Below are positions 1-10,010 of a DNA stretch of 38,585 bases, piece by piece. This DNA is from an uncultured Gilliamella sp. (GTDB lineage: Bacteria > Pseudomonadota > Gammaproteobacteria > Enterobacterales > Enterobacteriaceae), in contig CALYQY010000008.1 in the NCBI GenBank assembly GCA_945291235.1, forward strand, positions 1 through 38,585, written 5' to 3'. The position numbers and the translations under genes are program-made. Position 1 is the stretch's first letter. Every line of letters begins with the position of its first letter. The notes beneath the pieces are model-generated. The model searched no databases and had not been told where the DNA came from. It saw only the letters and a list, made by a program, of their open reading frames with translations.

Positions 1-68
1 CGTTGGTCTTTTGTGGTGGAAAATGTTGGAATTAGGTTAAGAAATAACGTATCTTAAACACTATTCAA

Positions 69-100
69 CAAAAAAACCGTCAGAAATTGGCGGTTTTTTT
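69..100. terminator. Bidirectional intrinsic terminator
   Basis: A stem of ACCGTC against GGCGGT (one G-T pair) with a 7-base loop is flanked by an A-run on its left and a T-run on its right, so it has a U-tract in both directions. On the minus strand it ends the ppk-ppx transcript. On the plus strand it would end whatever gene lies left of the window. Bases 1-57 hold only short open tails in two plus frames (stops at 38-40 and 55-57) that I cannot assign. Confidence 0.8.
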
Positions 101-120
101 ATCCTCTAATTATGATAATC

Positions 121-1644
121 TCATAACAACATAATCGATAAACTCCAATCATTAATGGCCTGCCAATATTTTTGTTCCTGCTCTAAATCTAATAAAATCA
201 ATTTATTACTTTCCACAAAATTAGTGTCAATTTCGAATGTCATTTTGGTCAATTTGTCTTTAACTAATTTTAATCGAAATGCATTCAAATTAATCTCTGT
301 AGAGCGTTGATTATTGATCAGAATGGAGAGCCTGAGTATTTGTAATAATGAAATAATATGTTTAAATTCAAAAAGGCTAAAATAAGGAAATGCTTCAATA
401 TTAATTGATTTTCGATGATAACGAACAAGTGTCGATAACAACAGTTGTTGTTCTTCGTTAAATCCCGGCAAATTGCTGTTTTGCAGAATGTAACTTGAAT
501 GTTTATGCACAGACGAAAAATTAATTTTTAATCCTACCTCATGTAAAAGTGCTGCCCAATATAAAATGGATTCCACACAAATTGGAATATCGATTTGTGC
601 TTGCTCTTTCCATTGTAAAAAAAAGTATTTTGCTGTTTTGACAACTTGCATAGCATGACGCTGATCGATATTGTAGTGTTTAGATAAAGATTCGGCGGTT
701 GTTTGACGTATGTCTCGATAATTAGGGCCACCGATTAATTCATATAAAACCCCTTCACGTAAAGCATTAGAACTATACTGCAACGAACTTAATCCCAATG
801 CATTAAATACACCACAAAATATTGCCAGTCCACTCACAAAAACCTGTTTACGTTCATCAGATAGTGAAGGGTAGGTAATATCATCAAATGTTTCAAAGTC
901 CAATACATAACTAACTAAATCATCTAATCTCTTCGGGGTAATAATACCGTCACTCACACCAAGATCTAATAGAATATGATGAATAGATTTAATGGTTCCT
1001 GATGTACCAAAAGCAACCGTAATATTCTGTTTTTTGATAGTACTAATCATGGTTTCAATTTGTTGCTCGGCTGCAAGTTTTGCTCGTTGAAATGACTCTT
1101 CATCAATCTTTTGTTGTGGAAAAAAACGTTTATTAAAGGTTACGCAGCCCATTGGACGACTAGCGACAATGATAGGTTTAAGGTTATTGCCTTTGCCAAT
1201 CGCAATTTCAGTTGATCCTCCGCCAATATCAATAACAAATTTAGTATCAATTGATGAAGTGGGTTCAGCGGTCATAGTACCTAAATAGACTAAACGGGCT
1301 TCTTCTTGACCTGAAATAATTTCTATAGGGTAAGGTAATATTTTAGCTGCAGCCTTCAAAAACTTATGCCTGTTTGATGCAACACGAAGTGTGTAAGTTG
1401 CAACAATTCTCACATTTTCCGGAGGAAATCCATTTAAACGTTCAGCAAACAGTTCAAGACACTCTATTCCCCGTTTAATACTCGAGTCACTTAATTGATT
1501 ATTTTCATCTAATCCAGTCGCCAAATGTATATTCTTTTTATTTTTATAAATTATCTGTGTTGCACCATTAATGATTCGTGCAATAATCATATGAAAACTG
1601 TTAGAACCGAGATCAATAACCGCATATTCATTAGATTTCTTCAC
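121..1644 (-). CDS. ppx: Exopolyphosphatase Ppx
   Basis: Exopolyphosphatase of the Ppx/GppA (ASKHA-fold) family, which releases phosphate processively from the ends of inorganic polyphosphate. Its 507 residues match the E. coli length of about 513. The two phosphate-loop motifs are visible: DLGSNSFHM at residues 11-19 and VIDIGGGSTE at 137-146. The catalytic Glu region is SGQEEARL at 111-118. The C-terminal HD-like domain has LLHEVGL and LVRYHRK. The start is GTG; an AAGGA Shine-Dalgarno lies 9 bases upstream and the N-terminus aligns with the family. It lies 12 bases downstream of ppk, so the two are co-transcribed: the polymerase and the degrading enzyme sit in one operon, as in enterics. 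Confidence 0.95.
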   Translation of the reverse strand: MKKSNEYAVIDLGSNSFHMIIARIINGATQIIYKNKKNIHLATGLDENNQLSDSSIKRGIECLELFAERLNGFPPENVRIVATYTLRVASNRHKFLKAAAKILPYPIEIISGQEEARLVYLGTMTAEPTSSIDTKFVIDIGGGSTEIAIGKGNNLKPIIVASRPMGCVTFNKRFFPQQKIDEESFQRAKLAAEQQIETMISTIKKQNITVAFGTSGTIKSIHHILLDLGVSDGIITPKRLDDLVSYVLDFETFDDITYPSLSDERKQVFVSGLAIFCGVFNALGLSSLQYSSNALREGVLYELIGGPNYRDIRQTTAESLSKHYNIDQRHAMQVVKTAKYFFLQWKEQAQIDIPICVESILYWAALLHEVGLKINFSSVHKHSSYILQNSNLPGFNEEQQLLLSTLVRYHRKSINIEAFPYFSLFEFKHIISLLQILRLSILINNQRSTEINLNAFRLKLVKDKLTKMTFEIDTNFVESNKLILLDLEQEQKYWQAINDWSLSIMLL

Positions 1645-1656
1645 GTTTAGATATCC

Positions 1657-3717
1657 TTATTGTTTGGCTTCTAATTGTTTTAAATAATCATAAATAGCGT
1701 GCTGTGCTCGAATTTTTTTCTTATTACCGCGTTGAACATAATTATTCATGTTTTCTTTATCAATAATTCGTGCTTTGACATTATCATTACATTGGATATT
1801 AAAAATATCATGAATAGTTGATTTTAAGATAGGATCAAATATCTTCACACCTACTTCTATGCGGTTATCCAAATTACGTGGCATCCAGTCAGCAGAGGAG
1901 ATGAAAGTATCTTTTTTACCATCATTTTCAAATATATATACCCGTGCGTGCTCTAAATATTGATCGACGATACTAGTTACATATATATTTTCACTCAGAT
2001 TGGGAATTTGAGGTTCTAAAACACAGGTTCCTCGAACAATCATTCTAATTTTTACACCTTCGCATGATGCACGGTATAACTGGTCTATCATCTCTTTATC
2101 AGTGATCGCATTAAGCTTTAAATAGATGCCTGAAGGTTTTCCTGCTTTGGCATTTTGAATTTCTCTTTCAATAAATTCATGAAAACGCAAACGCGTATTT
2201 TGAGGGGAAACAAGCAAATGATTGAACGAAACTGGCTTGAATGGATTTTCAATAAAATTAAACACTTTTATTACTTCGTCTGTAATGGCTGGATCGGCGG
2301 TTAATAATGAAAAATCTGTATACACACGAGCAGTTTTTTCGTTGAAATTCCCCGATCCAATATGTGCATATCGAACAATCTTGTTTTCTTCACGACGATC
2401 AATTAAAAATAGTTTGGCATGAATTTTGAGTTTGGGTTGTGAATAGATAACTTTGATTCCACTACTGAGTAGTCTTTTTGCCCATTTAATATTTGCTTCC
2501 TCATCAAATCGAGCCTGAAGTTCAACCACTACGGTGACTTTTTTACCGTTATTAGCAGCATTAATTGCTGCATGGATAAATCGGGAGTCTTTTGCTACCC
2601 GATAGATATTCATGCGGATATGGGTTACAGCCGGATCAAATGAAGCTTGTCGCATAATTTCTAATACATGCCCAAATGAATAGTAAGGGTAATAAAGAAG
2701 TACATCACGATCTTTAATCGTCGCAAATGCATTTCTAAACTTTTTAAAGCGATTATAAGCCAAACTCGGTAATCGTTTATTTAAAAGGTTTTTTCCACCA
2801 AGATCAGGAAAGTTAGCCAGATCTTTAAAATTAGGGTAACGTCCACCTGGCATGGCATCTTGTTCAGTTAATCTTAATTTGCTGATTAATAATTCAAATA
2901 ATGCTTTAGGCATATCTTTTTGATAAGTAAAACGAACAGGTTGTGCCGTCAATCGCTGCTTCAATCCTTGAGACATTAATTCTAACAAACTGTCTAATTC
3001 TGTATTTAATTCATATTCTGCATCTCGATTGATATTGATTGAATATGCATTCAGTTCTGTGGCATCAAAAAAGACTTTGAAGATATCAGATAAACAATAA
3101 CGAAGGATGTTATCCAAAAAGATAATTGATTTATTTTTGGTTGATACTTCTGACGGCAAAAGTACAAATCGAGGTGCGTTGTCGGTTGGTAACTCAAGCA
3201 GGGCATAACTTATCTTTTCATCACAGATAATTTCAACGGCCAAATAAGCATGATCATCTTTTAAAAATTGGATCAGTTCTGTGTGACTATCCAGTAAAAT
3301 TGGGGTAATGTATTGTCTTAAATTCTGTTTATAATAGTTTTTTATCCAATCTTCCTGATAAGATGAAAGTTGTCTCTCATTAATTAAGAAAATTTGATTT
3401 CTTGCCATTTCAAGTAATAATTCGTTATACAGTTGATCAAACTGGAGTTCAAGTTGTATGACTTTCTGATTAACTTGCCTTAATAATAACTTTGCGTTAG
3501 AAGTAGCGGACTGTCCTTGTTCCTGTTCAATTAATACATATTTTTTCAAATTGGCGTATTGTACTTTATAAAATTCATCGAGATTGCTGGAATAAATGCC
3601 TAAAAATCGAACACGCTCAATAAGTGGATTACTTTTGTCTGCTGCTTCTTGTAAAACACGTTGATTAAAAGCAAGCCAACTAAGTTCTTTGGGAAAATAC
3701 ACTTTTTCTTGTAGCAT
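1657..3717 (-). CDS. ppk: Polyphosphate kinase 1 Ppk
   Basis: Polyphosphate kinase 1 makes inorganic polyphosphate reversibly from the gamma-phosphate of ATP. It has 686 residues against 688 in E. coli. Residues run from the N domain (start [20 protein letters not shown]) through the head domain to two phospholipase-D-like C domains. The expected phosphohistidine is H433 in [12 protein letters not shown], and the second catalytic histidine is H590 in [10 protein letters not shown]; both are offset by 2 from E. coli H435 and H592. ATG start with an AAGAGA ribosome site. It is the first gene of the ppk-ppx operon. An intrinsic terminator at 3771-3800 separates it from pykF, so it probably has its own promoter in the roughly 50 AT-rich bases upstream, although I see no clear one. 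Confidence 0.96.
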   Translation of the reverse strand: MLQEKVYFPKELSWLAFNQRVLQEAADKSNPLIERVRFLGIYSSNLDEFYKVQYANLKKYVLIEQEQGQSATSNAKLLLRQVNQKVIQLELQFDQLYNELLLEMARNQIFLINERQLSSYQEDWIKNYYKQNLRQYITPILLDSHTELIQFLKDDHAYLAVEIICDEKISYALLELPTDNAPRFVLLPSEVSTKNKSIIFLDNILRYCLSDIFKVFFDATELNAYSININRDAEYELNTELDSLLELMSQGLKQRLTAQPVRFTYQKDMPKALFELLISKLRLTEQDAMPGGRYPNFKDLANFPDLGGKNLLNKRLPSLAYNRFKKFRNAFATIKDRDVLLYYPYYSFGHVLEIMRQASFDPAVTHIRMNIYRVAKDSRFIHAAINAANNGKKVTVVVELQARFDEEANIKWAKRLLSSGIKVIYSQPKLKIHAKLFLIDRREENKIVRYAHIGSGNFNEKTARVYTDFSLLTADPAITDEVIKVFNFIENPFKPVSFNHLLVSPQNTRLRFHEFIEREIQNAKAGKPSGIYLKLNAITDKEMIDQLYRASCEGVKIRMIVRGTCVLEPQIPNLSENIYVTSIVDQYLEHARVYIFENDGKKDTFISSADWMPRNLDNRIEVGVKIFDPILKSTIHDIFNIQCNDNVKARIIDKENMNNYVQRGNKKKIRAQHAIYDYLKQLEAKQ

Positions 3718-3770
3718 TCTTTATCTCTTAAAATACAATAATGAAATTTAATACAGGATAACTTAACTTA

Positions 3771-3800
3771 AAAAAAAAGCTAGCATATCGCTAGCTTTTA
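3771..3800 (-). terminator. pykF intrinsic terminator
   Basis: A near-perfect 10-bp stem (AAAAGCTAGC against GCTAGCTTTT, loop of 5) is followed on the minus strand by a run of at least 8 T. It sits 43 bases after the pykF stop codon. Confidence 0.9.
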
Positions 3801-3842
3801 ATTTAAATATATTAAACAATTTTTGCTTTAAAGCAACTTTAC

Positions 3843-5255
3843 CTAAATACGGTGAACTGAAGTGGTATTCGTTGTGCCACTTGGTACTAAAGCACCTGAT
3901 ACCATGACAATAGTATCACCTTGTTGTAAACCACAAATTTTTACAGCTAACTCTTTACCTAAACGGTAAAAATCATCTGTTGAATTAATAGCATCAATTA
4001 AAATTGGCTCAACACCTTTTGTTAGGGCTAATTGATTAACCGTTTTTTGACTTGATGATAATGCTAAAATACGCGCTCTAGGGAAATAATGACGGACTTC
4101 ACGAGCAGATTTACCACTACGAGTTGCAACAACAATCAAAGGCGCACTTAGACGTTCTGCAATTTCTACCGCACCACAACAAACAGCCGCAGTAATACGT
4201 AATTTTTCTTCTTTGGCAGTAAGCTCTAAAGAAGCAGGAATAGTAATGTCTGTACGTTTACAGATAGTCGCCATAACATTAACGGTTTCTAATGGGTATT
4301 TACCTTTAGCACTTTCGCCTGAAAGCATGACTGCATCAGTTCCGTCAATAATGGCATTTGCCACGTCACCCGCTTCAGCACGAGTAGGGCGTGGATTTTT
4401 AATCATAGAGTCAAGCATTTGAGTTGCAGTAATAACAGGTTTAGAAGCTTTATTACATTTTTGAATCATCATTTTTTGAGCAAAAATAACTTCTTCAACC
4501 GCAATTTCCACACCTAAATCACCACGAGCAACCATGATACCGTCAGATGCTTCCAAAATTTCATCAAAATTATCTAATCCTTCTTGGTTTTCAATTTTAG
4601 AGATAATTTTAATCTCTTCACCGCCATGAGATTTCAAATGTGCGCGAATATCTTCAACATCTGAGCGTTTACGAATAAATGACGCAGCGATAAAATCAAC
4701 ACCTTGTTCACAACCAAAAATAAGATCATTTTTATCTTTTTCTGCAAGTGCCGGTAATTTTATTGAAACACCAGGTAAATTAATACCTTTGTTTTCACCT
4801 AAATCACCATTATTCAATACGGTACAGATGACTTCGCTGCCTTTTATTTCTTTGACTTCCATCGCAATTAAGCCATCATCAACAAGAACGCGATTACCCA
4901 CTTTGAGATCTTGAGCAAAACCTTTATATGTTACAGCTACGCGCTCAGCGTTCCCAATGACTGTTTCGTCAGTTGTGAATGTGAATGTTTGACCTGCAAC
5001 TAGTGAAACGTCATTCCCACCTTCCAATTTAATTGTACGAATTTCAGGACCTTTAGTATCAAGCATAATTGCTGCTTTTAAACCTGTTTCTTGCATGACT
5101 TCACGTAGGTTTTTGATACGATTTCCATGTTCTTCATAATCACCATGGGAAAAGTTCAAACGCATTACGTTCATGCCTGCATTTAATAACTTAGCTAGCA
5201 TTTCTTTTGATTCTGATTTTGGTCCAATAGTACAAACGATTTTTGTCTTTTTCAT
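3843..5255 (-). CDS. pykF: Pyruvate kinase I (PykF type)
   Basis: Pyruvate kinase converts phosphoenolpyruvate and ADP to pyruvate and ATP, the last step of glycolysis. Its 470 residues equal E. coli PykF exactly, and the N-terminus [20 protein letters not shown] is of the PykF (type I) kind. Visible motifs are [13 protein letters not shown] (substrate and K+ region), the catalytic-lysine strand [21 protein letters not shown], and the signature [20 protein letters not shown]. The C-terminal allosteric domain ends [14 protein letters not shown]. Ribosome site before the ATG is weak. It is a single-gene unit with its own terminator. The leader is long (about 195 bases from the predicted promoter) and contains a small ORF plus an intrinsic terminator, both described separately; expression is therefore probably controlled in the leader. 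Confidence 0.95.
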   Translation of the reverse strand: MKKTKIVCTIGPKSESKEMLAKLLNAGMNVMRLNFSHGDYEEHGNRIKNLREVMQETGLKAAIMLDTKGPEIRTIKLEGGNDVSLVAGQTFTFTTDETVIGNAERVAVTYKGFAQDLKVGNRVLVDDGLIAMEVKEIKGSEVICTVLNNGDLGENKGINLPGVSIKLPALAEKDKNDLIFGCEQGVDFIAASFIRKRSDVEDIRAHLKSHGGEEIKIISKIENQEGLDNFDEILEASDGIMVARGDLGVEIAVEEVIFAQKMMIQKCNKASKPVITATQMLDSMIKNPRPTRAEAGDVANAIIDGTDAVMLSGESAKGKYPLETVNVMATICKRTDITIPASLELTAKEEKLRITAAVCCGAVEIAERLSAPLIVVATRSGKSAREVRHYFPRARILALSSSQKTVNQLALTKGVEPILIDAINSTDDFYRLGKELAVKICGLQQGDTIVMVSGALVPSGTTNTTSVHRI

Positions 5256-5322
5256 AATATTATCTACTAGTTGTTAAGGTTGAAGTTTAATTTTAAATAA
5301 ACTGTTTTTAATTATGTTCACG

Positions 5323-5351
5323 CAAAAAAAAACCAATGCCCATGCATTGGT
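5323..5351 (-). terminator. Intrinsic terminator inside the pykF leader
   Basis: On the minus strand, an 8-bp perfect stem (ACCAATGC against GCATTGGT, loop ATGG) is followed by 8 or more T, about 70 bases before the pykF start codon. It begins about 10 bases after the stop codon of the leader ORF at 5362-5424. Either it is an attenuator of pykF or it is the 3' end of a small RNA or small-protein gene. Confidence 0.8.
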
Positions 5352-5361
5352 ATGTAATAAG

Positions 5362-5424
5362 TTAGCAGTAACCCAAAAAGTTACTTGTATTAACTGCAAT
5401 CTTTGAAAAATTAAATATTTTCAT
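5362..5424 (-). CDS. Possible 20-residue leader peptide upstream of pykF
   Basis: The minus-strand reading frame encodes MKIFNFSKIAVNTSNFLGYC and a TAA stop. A TAAGGA Shine-Dalgarno lies 13 bases before the ATG, which is long but usable. It starts about 25 bases after a predicted promoter and stops just before an intrinsic terminator, the classical position of an attenuation leader peptide. A small hairpin (AGTAAC against GTTACT) lies within its last codons. The composition (three Phe, three Asn, two Ser) does not point strongly to one regulatory amino acid. I know of no described leader peptide for pykF. It could also be a small secreted or membrane peptide, or chance. Confidence 0.4.
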   Translation of the reverse strand: MKIFNFSKIAVNTSNFLGYC

Positions 5425-5456
5425 CAAAAAATATATATCCTTAAAAATCTGTGTTT

Positions 5457-5485
5457 ATTATAGTCTTAACCACACTTTAAATAAA
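5457..5485 (-). promoter_or_regulatory. Predicted sigma70 promoter of the pykF leader
   Basis: On the minus strand a consensus -10 TATAAT (5457-5462) stands 17 bases from a weak -35 TTTATT (5480-5485). The start of transcription would fall near 5450, giving a leader of about 195 bases before the pykF ATG. Confidence 0.6.
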
Positions 5486-5589
5486 GTTTTTTATCAAAAA
5501 AACTAGATTATATTTGACGAAAACAAAAGAAGAATCATCCTAATTAACGAATACAAATGGCAAGATGTTCTTAACGACATTCATTGCTA

Positions 5590-6009
5590 TTACATCAGAT
5601 CTTTAAGTTGATAAATGAGTTCATTGCTTTCATTTTTCAATGTCAATTGATCTTTGTTCAAGCTGACTTTTGCACCTTCTGTAATCATTTGGGTAATAAT
5701 GCCATCTAACTTATCTAATTGTTCATCATTACAAAGCATCTTTGTCATACCAACGCCTGCACCTTTGATTGTTTCATTTTCTAAGGTGACTTTTGCGACA
5801 AATCGGTTACACATTTTTCCAGTAATATTCATATTTTCGCCAAACTCAAGTTCTGCAGCTTTATCTGAAGAAACATCTTGTCCATTCGCTTTTACCAATA
5901 CAAAATGGTGATGTAACAAATCTTCAGCTTTAATTTTATTTGATTCTCCACATCCAGTTACTACTAAAGCTCCTACAAATAATGATGTTAATAGTAATGT
6001 CTTTTTCAT
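5590..6009 (-). CDS. hslJ: HslJ-like META-domain lipoprotein
   Basis: A small outer-membrane-type lipoprotein with a META domain, matching E. coli HslJ (heat-inducible, implicated in novobiocin tolerance) in length (139 against 140) and in motifs. The signal peptide ends in the lipobox VTGC with Cys20 as the lipidated residue. The META core shows HHHFVLVKANGQDV, FGENMNITGKMCNRF and GMTKMLCN, with the paired cysteines of the family. The ATG is preceded by a strong AGGAG. It is divergent from hrpA; the 73 bases between them are AT-rich and contain TATAAT (6039-6044) on the hrpA strand without a good -35. No terminator is visible downstream. Confidence 0.9.
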   Translation of the reverse strand: MKKTLLLTSLFVGALVVTGCGESNKIKAEDLLHHHFVLVKANGQDVSSDKAAELEFGENMNITGKMCNRFVAKVTLENETIKGAGVGMTKMLCNDEQLDKLDGIITQMITEGAKVSLNKDQLTLKNESNELIYQLKDLM

Positions 6010-6082
6010 CTTAACTCCTAATGATAGTTTAAATTTGTTATAATAGATTTAATTAAAATTACTTACAAATATTTTACTCTTT

Positions 6083-9000
6083 ATGTTATCTCAACAGCAA
6101 ATTAAATTTCTAGAATCAATGACTTTCTTAGACAAGCATAAAATATTGAAGCTTGCTAAGAATAATCAAGATCTAGCAAAAATCAATTTAGCGGTAACTC
6201 AAGCTGTTTCACATTATCATGCAAGATTGACGTCTTTACCTGCACAGATTGAATATCCGTCTAATTTACCTGTGGCTGAAAAAAAATCAGAAATTTACCA
6301 TGCGATTCAGCAGCACCAAGTGGTAATTATTGCAGGTGAAACTGGTTCCGGTAAAACAACACAAATTCCTAAAATCTGTTTAGAATTAGGTTTAGGTGTA
6401 AAAGGATATATTGGACATACCCAACCAAGGCGGCTTGCAGCCCGTTCTGTCGCCAATCGCATAGCGGAAGAGTTAAATACCGAAATAGGGCAGTTAGTCG
6501 GTTATAAAGTCAGATTTTCTGATCAGGTTAGTGATACCACATTGATAAAATTAATGACTGATGGCATTTTGCTGGCTGAAATTCAAAAAGATAAACTTTT
6601 ATTGCAATACGATACTATCATTATTGATGAAGCTCATGAACGTAGTCTTAATATTGATTTTATTTTGGGATATCTGAAACAATTGTTACCTAAACGCCCT
6701 GATTTGAAAGTGATCATAACGTCTGCAACCATTGATGTTGAGCGATTTTCTAACCATTTTAATCATGCGCCTATTATAGAAGTATCTGGAAGAACCTATC
6801 CTGTCGAGGTACGATATCGTCCGCCAATATATGATAACGAAGATGATAAAGAGATTAACAAAAATAGTGATTTTCAACCTATCATTGATGCAATTGATGA
6901 GTTATCTAAAGAGAATTCAGGTGATATTTTAATATTTTTAACTGGTGAGCGAGAAATACGTGATTTAGCCGATACACTAAACAAGCTTGAATTACGTCAT
7001 ACCGATATATTACCGTTATACGCTAGGTTATCTGCTTCCGAGCAAAACCGTATTTTTCAACCACATTCTAAACGACGCATTGTGCTTGCTACCAATGTAG
7101 CGGAAACTTCATTAACCGTACCCGGAATTAAATATGTCATCGATCCTGGATTGGCCAGAATAAGTCGCTACAGTTATCGAACTAAAGTTCAACGTTTACC
7201 GATTGAACCTATATCGCAGGCTTCAGCTAATCAACGAAAAGGTCGATGTGGACGTACTTCAGATGGTATTTGTATTCGTCTTTATGATGAACAAGATTTT
7301 TTATCTCGCCCTGAATTTACCGCCCCTGAAATCTTACGTACAAATCTTGCTTCTGTCATATTACAAATGACATCGTTAGGTTTGGGTGATATAGCTGCTT
7401 TTCCTTTTGTCGAGGCTCCCGATTCAAAATATATTCGTGATGGAATTCGTTTATTAGAAGAACTTGGTGCCATATTCACCAAGCATCATCAATACCATTT
7501 AACTCAAATAGGCAAAATTTTGGCACAATTACCGATTGATCCTAGATTAGCCAGAATGTTAGTTGAAGCAAGACGATTAGGTTGCACTAAAGAAGTTATG
7601 ATAGTAACCGCAGCGTTGTCAATTCAAGACCCAAGAGAACGCCCTTTTGATAAACAACAGGCTTCAGATGAGAAGCACAAACGTTTTGCAGATAAAGATT
7701 CAGATTTTATTTCTCTTATTAATTTATGGAATTATATTCAAGAGCAACAAACCCTGTTATCGGGTAATCAGTTTAGAAAGTTATGCCCGAAAGAGTATTT
7801 GAATTATCTCCGCATTCGTGAATGGCAAGACGTCTATACTCAAATTCGTCAGACCATTAAACAATTATCTTTTCCAATCAATAGTCAACCCGCAGATTAT
7901 CGATCATTACATGTGGCTTTATTAAGTGGTCTACTTTCACATATTGGTTTAAAAGAGATTGAAAGAAACGAATACCTTGGTGCTCGAAATATCAAGTTTG
8001 CCATTTTTCCAAATTCAGTGTTATTTAAAACTCAACCTAAATGGTGCGTTGCCAGTGAGCTTGTTGAAACCAGCCGACTATGGGGTAGAACAGTAGCTAA
8101 AATTGATGCAGAATGGATTGAACCCATAGCTAAACATTTAGTGAAATACAGCTATAGTGAACCTAGGTGGTCAAAAAAACAGGGCACTACAATTGCAAAT
8201 GAAAAAGTGACATTATTTGGATTGCCTATAGTCCAAAATCGAATTGTAAATTACAGCCAGATAGATCCTGTGTTATCCCGTCACTTTTTTATAAGACATG
8301 CTTTGGTAGAAGGGGATTGGATTACTAATCATAAATTTTATAAACTAAACCAAAAGTTGATTAATGAAGTCGAAGATCTTGAACACAAATCCCGTCGTCA
8401 AGACATTTTAATCGATGATGATCAGTTATTTGATTTCTATGATCAGCGTATTGATAAATCAATTGTTTCAGTTAAACATTTTGACAATTGGTGGAAGCAA
8501 AAGCAAAAAACTTCACCTGATTTTCTCAAATTTGAAAAACAGATGTTAATTAACCAATCAGCACAATTGATTGATTTAACTCAGTTCCCTGATTATTGGT
8601 ATCAAGATCAATTCAAACTGCCTCTTAATTATGAGTTTGATTTAGGTAATAACCGTGACGGTGTCACTGTTAGAATTCCTATTGATATATTGAATCAAAT
8701 CAAAAATGATGGATTTGACTGGCAAGTACCCGGTTTTAGAAAAGAATTGATAGTATCCCTTATTAAATCATTACCTAAGTCTTTACGGCGCAGTTTGGTT
8801 CCTGCACCTAATTATGCTGAAGCATTCTTAAGTAGAGTAACATCGATCAAACATCCGTTACTTGAAACATTAGAGCATGAATTTCGAAAAATGACAGGGG
8901 TTCAAATTACTCATGAGGATTGGCAGTGGGATCAAGTTCCAAATTATTTAAGAATTACCTTTAGCATTATAGATAATCAAGGTAATGAAATTGCTCATGG

Positions 9001-9964
9001 CAAAGATCTTAATCTTTTAAAAGAGCAATTAAAAGCTAAAATACAATCAGCATTATCCTCATTGACTACTAAAAAATCAGCAAATCCAATTGAGTTAAAT
9101 AACTTAACCGATTGGACATTTGGTACCCTACCGGCTATTTATGAAGAAAAACAAAAAAATTACACAGTCAAAGCATATCCAGCCATTGTAGATGATCATA
9201 AATCAGTCAGTATTAAGTTAGTCGATAATCAAATCGAGCAACAGCGATTAACTAAACTTGGTTTAAGACGTCTTCTCATGATAAATATTCCTTCACCAAT
9301 CAAATATTTACATGAAAAATTACCAAATAAATCTAAATTAGGTCTCTATTTTAACTCATTTGGTACTGTACTCGATCTTATTGATGATTGTATAGCCTGT
9401 GGCATTGACTATTTGATTGAAAAAAATAATAAACCTATTCAAACTGCTGAGCAGTATCAACATTTACTTGAGTATACAAAAGCGAATATTAACCAAGTTG
9501 TGGTTGATATAGCCAAACAAGTAGAAGCCATCTTAACACTTCATTTTAATATTAATAAAAGATTGAAAGGGCGTGTCGATTTATCTTTAGCTTTTGCCTT
9601 ATCTGATATTAAAAATCAGCTTAATCATTTAGTTTATAAGGGATATGTTGCACAATCAGGTTACGACAGATTGAATGATATCTATCGATATTTATCCGCA
9701 ATTGAAAAGCGAATTGAAAAATTAATGCTTAATACGACAAAAGACAGACAATCAATGAATATTATTGAAGAAATTCAGAATTATTATCATCACTTTTTAA
9801 GTAGCCTTTCAAAAAATCAGAAATTAGAAAATCGTGTTCATGAAATACGCTGGATGATAGAAGAATTAAGAGTTAACCTTTTTGCTCAGCAGATGGGCAC
9901 TCCTTATCCAATATCAGCTAAAAGAATTAAACAACAGATTGAGTTGATAAAATCAGAATTATAA
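6083..9964 (+). CDS. hrpA: ATP-dependent RNA helicase HrpA
   Basis: DEAH-box RNA helicase HrpA, 1293 residues (E. coli about 1300), which acts on stalled or collided ribosomes and on mRNA processing in E. coli. Helicase motifs are intact: GETGSGKT (residues 85-92), TQPRR, DEAH (182-185), SAT, and QRKGRCGR. They are followed by the winged-helix/ratchet region and the long HrpA-specific C-terminal half ending EIRWMIEELRVNLFAQQMGTPYPIS. The family aligns from the first residues, so the ATG is taken despite no clear Shine-Dalgarno. It is the only plus-strand gene between ppx and yaiI. Converges with ydgH across a short intergenic hairpin. Confidence 0.96.
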   Translation: MLSQQQIKFLESMTFLDKHKILKLAKNNQDLAKINLAVTQAVSHYHARLTSLPAQIEYPSNLPVAEKKSEIYHAIQQHQVVIIAGETGSGKTTQIPKICLELGLGVKGYIGHTQPRRLAARSVANRIAEELNTEIGQLVGYKVRFSDQVSDTTLIKLMTDGILLAEIQKDKLLLQYDTIIIDEAHERSLNIDFILGYLKQLLPKRPDLKVIITSATIDVERFSNHFNHAPIIEVSGRTYPVEVRYRPPIYDNEDDKEINKNSDFQPIIDAIDELSKENSGDILIFLTGEREIRDLADTLNKLELRHTDILPLYARLSASEQNRIFQPHSKRRIVLATNVAETSLTVPGIKYVIDPGLARISRYSYRTKVQRLPIEPISQASANQRKGRCGRTSDGICIRLYDEQDFLSRPEFTAPEILRTNLASVILQMTSLGLGDIAAFPFVEAPDSKYIRDGIRLLEELGAIFTKHHQYHLTQIGKILAQLPIDPRLARMLVEARRLGCTKEVMIVTAALSIQDPRERPFDKQQASDEKHKRFADKDSDFISLINLWNYIQEQQTLLSGNQFRKLCPKEYLNYLRIREWQDVYTQIRQTIKQLSFPINSQPADYRSLHVALLSGLLSHIGLKEIERNEYLGARNIKFAIFPNSVLFKTQPKWCVASELVETSRLWGRTVAKIDAEWIEPIAKHLVKYSYSEPRWSKKQGTTIANEKVTLFGLPIVQNRIVNYSQIDPVLSRHFFIRHALVEGDWITNHKFYKLNQKLINEVEDLEHKSRRQDILIDDDQLFDFYDQRIDKSIVSVKHFDNWWKQKQKTSPDFLKFEKQMLINQSAQLIDLTQFPDYWYQDQFKLPLNYEFDLGNNRDGVTVRIPIDILNQIKNDGFDWQVPGFRKELIVSLIKSLPKSLRRSLVPAPNYAEAFLSRVTSIKHPLLETLEHEFRKMTGVQITHEDWQWDQVPNYLRITFSIIDNQGNEIAHGKDLNLLKEQLKAKIQSALSSLTTKKSANPIELNNLTDWTFGTLPAIYEEKQKNYTVKAYPAIVDDHKSVSIKLVDNQIEQQRLTKLGLRRLLMINIPSPIKYLHEKLPNKSKLGLYFNSFGTVLDLIDDCIACGIDYLIEKNNKPIQTAEQYQHLLEYTKANINQVVVDIAKQVEAILTLHFNINKRLKGRVDLSLAFALSDIKNQLNHLVYKGYVAQSGYDRLNDIYRYLSAIEKRIEKLMLNTTKDRQSMNIIEEIQNYYHHFLSSLSKNQKLENRVHEIRWMIEELRVNLFAQQMGTPYPISAKRIKQQIELIKSEL

Positions 9965-9984
9965 TAAATTAGCCTAATAGAGAA

Positions 9985-10000
9985 GGGCGCTAATGCGCCC
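9985..10000. terminator. Intergenic hairpin between converging hrpA and ydgH
   Basis: A perfect 6-bp GC stem (GGGCGC against GCGCCC, loop TAAT) lies midway between the two stop codons. Neither side has a real T-run, so it is a weak terminator or an mRNA 3'-end stabiliser serving both genes. Confidence 0.45.
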
Positions 10001-10010
10001 AAATTAAAGA

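Noticed and set aside
1..57. Tail of a plus-strand gene at the window edge
   Set aside because: Two frames stay open to stops at 38-40 and 55-57, too short to choose or to identify a product.
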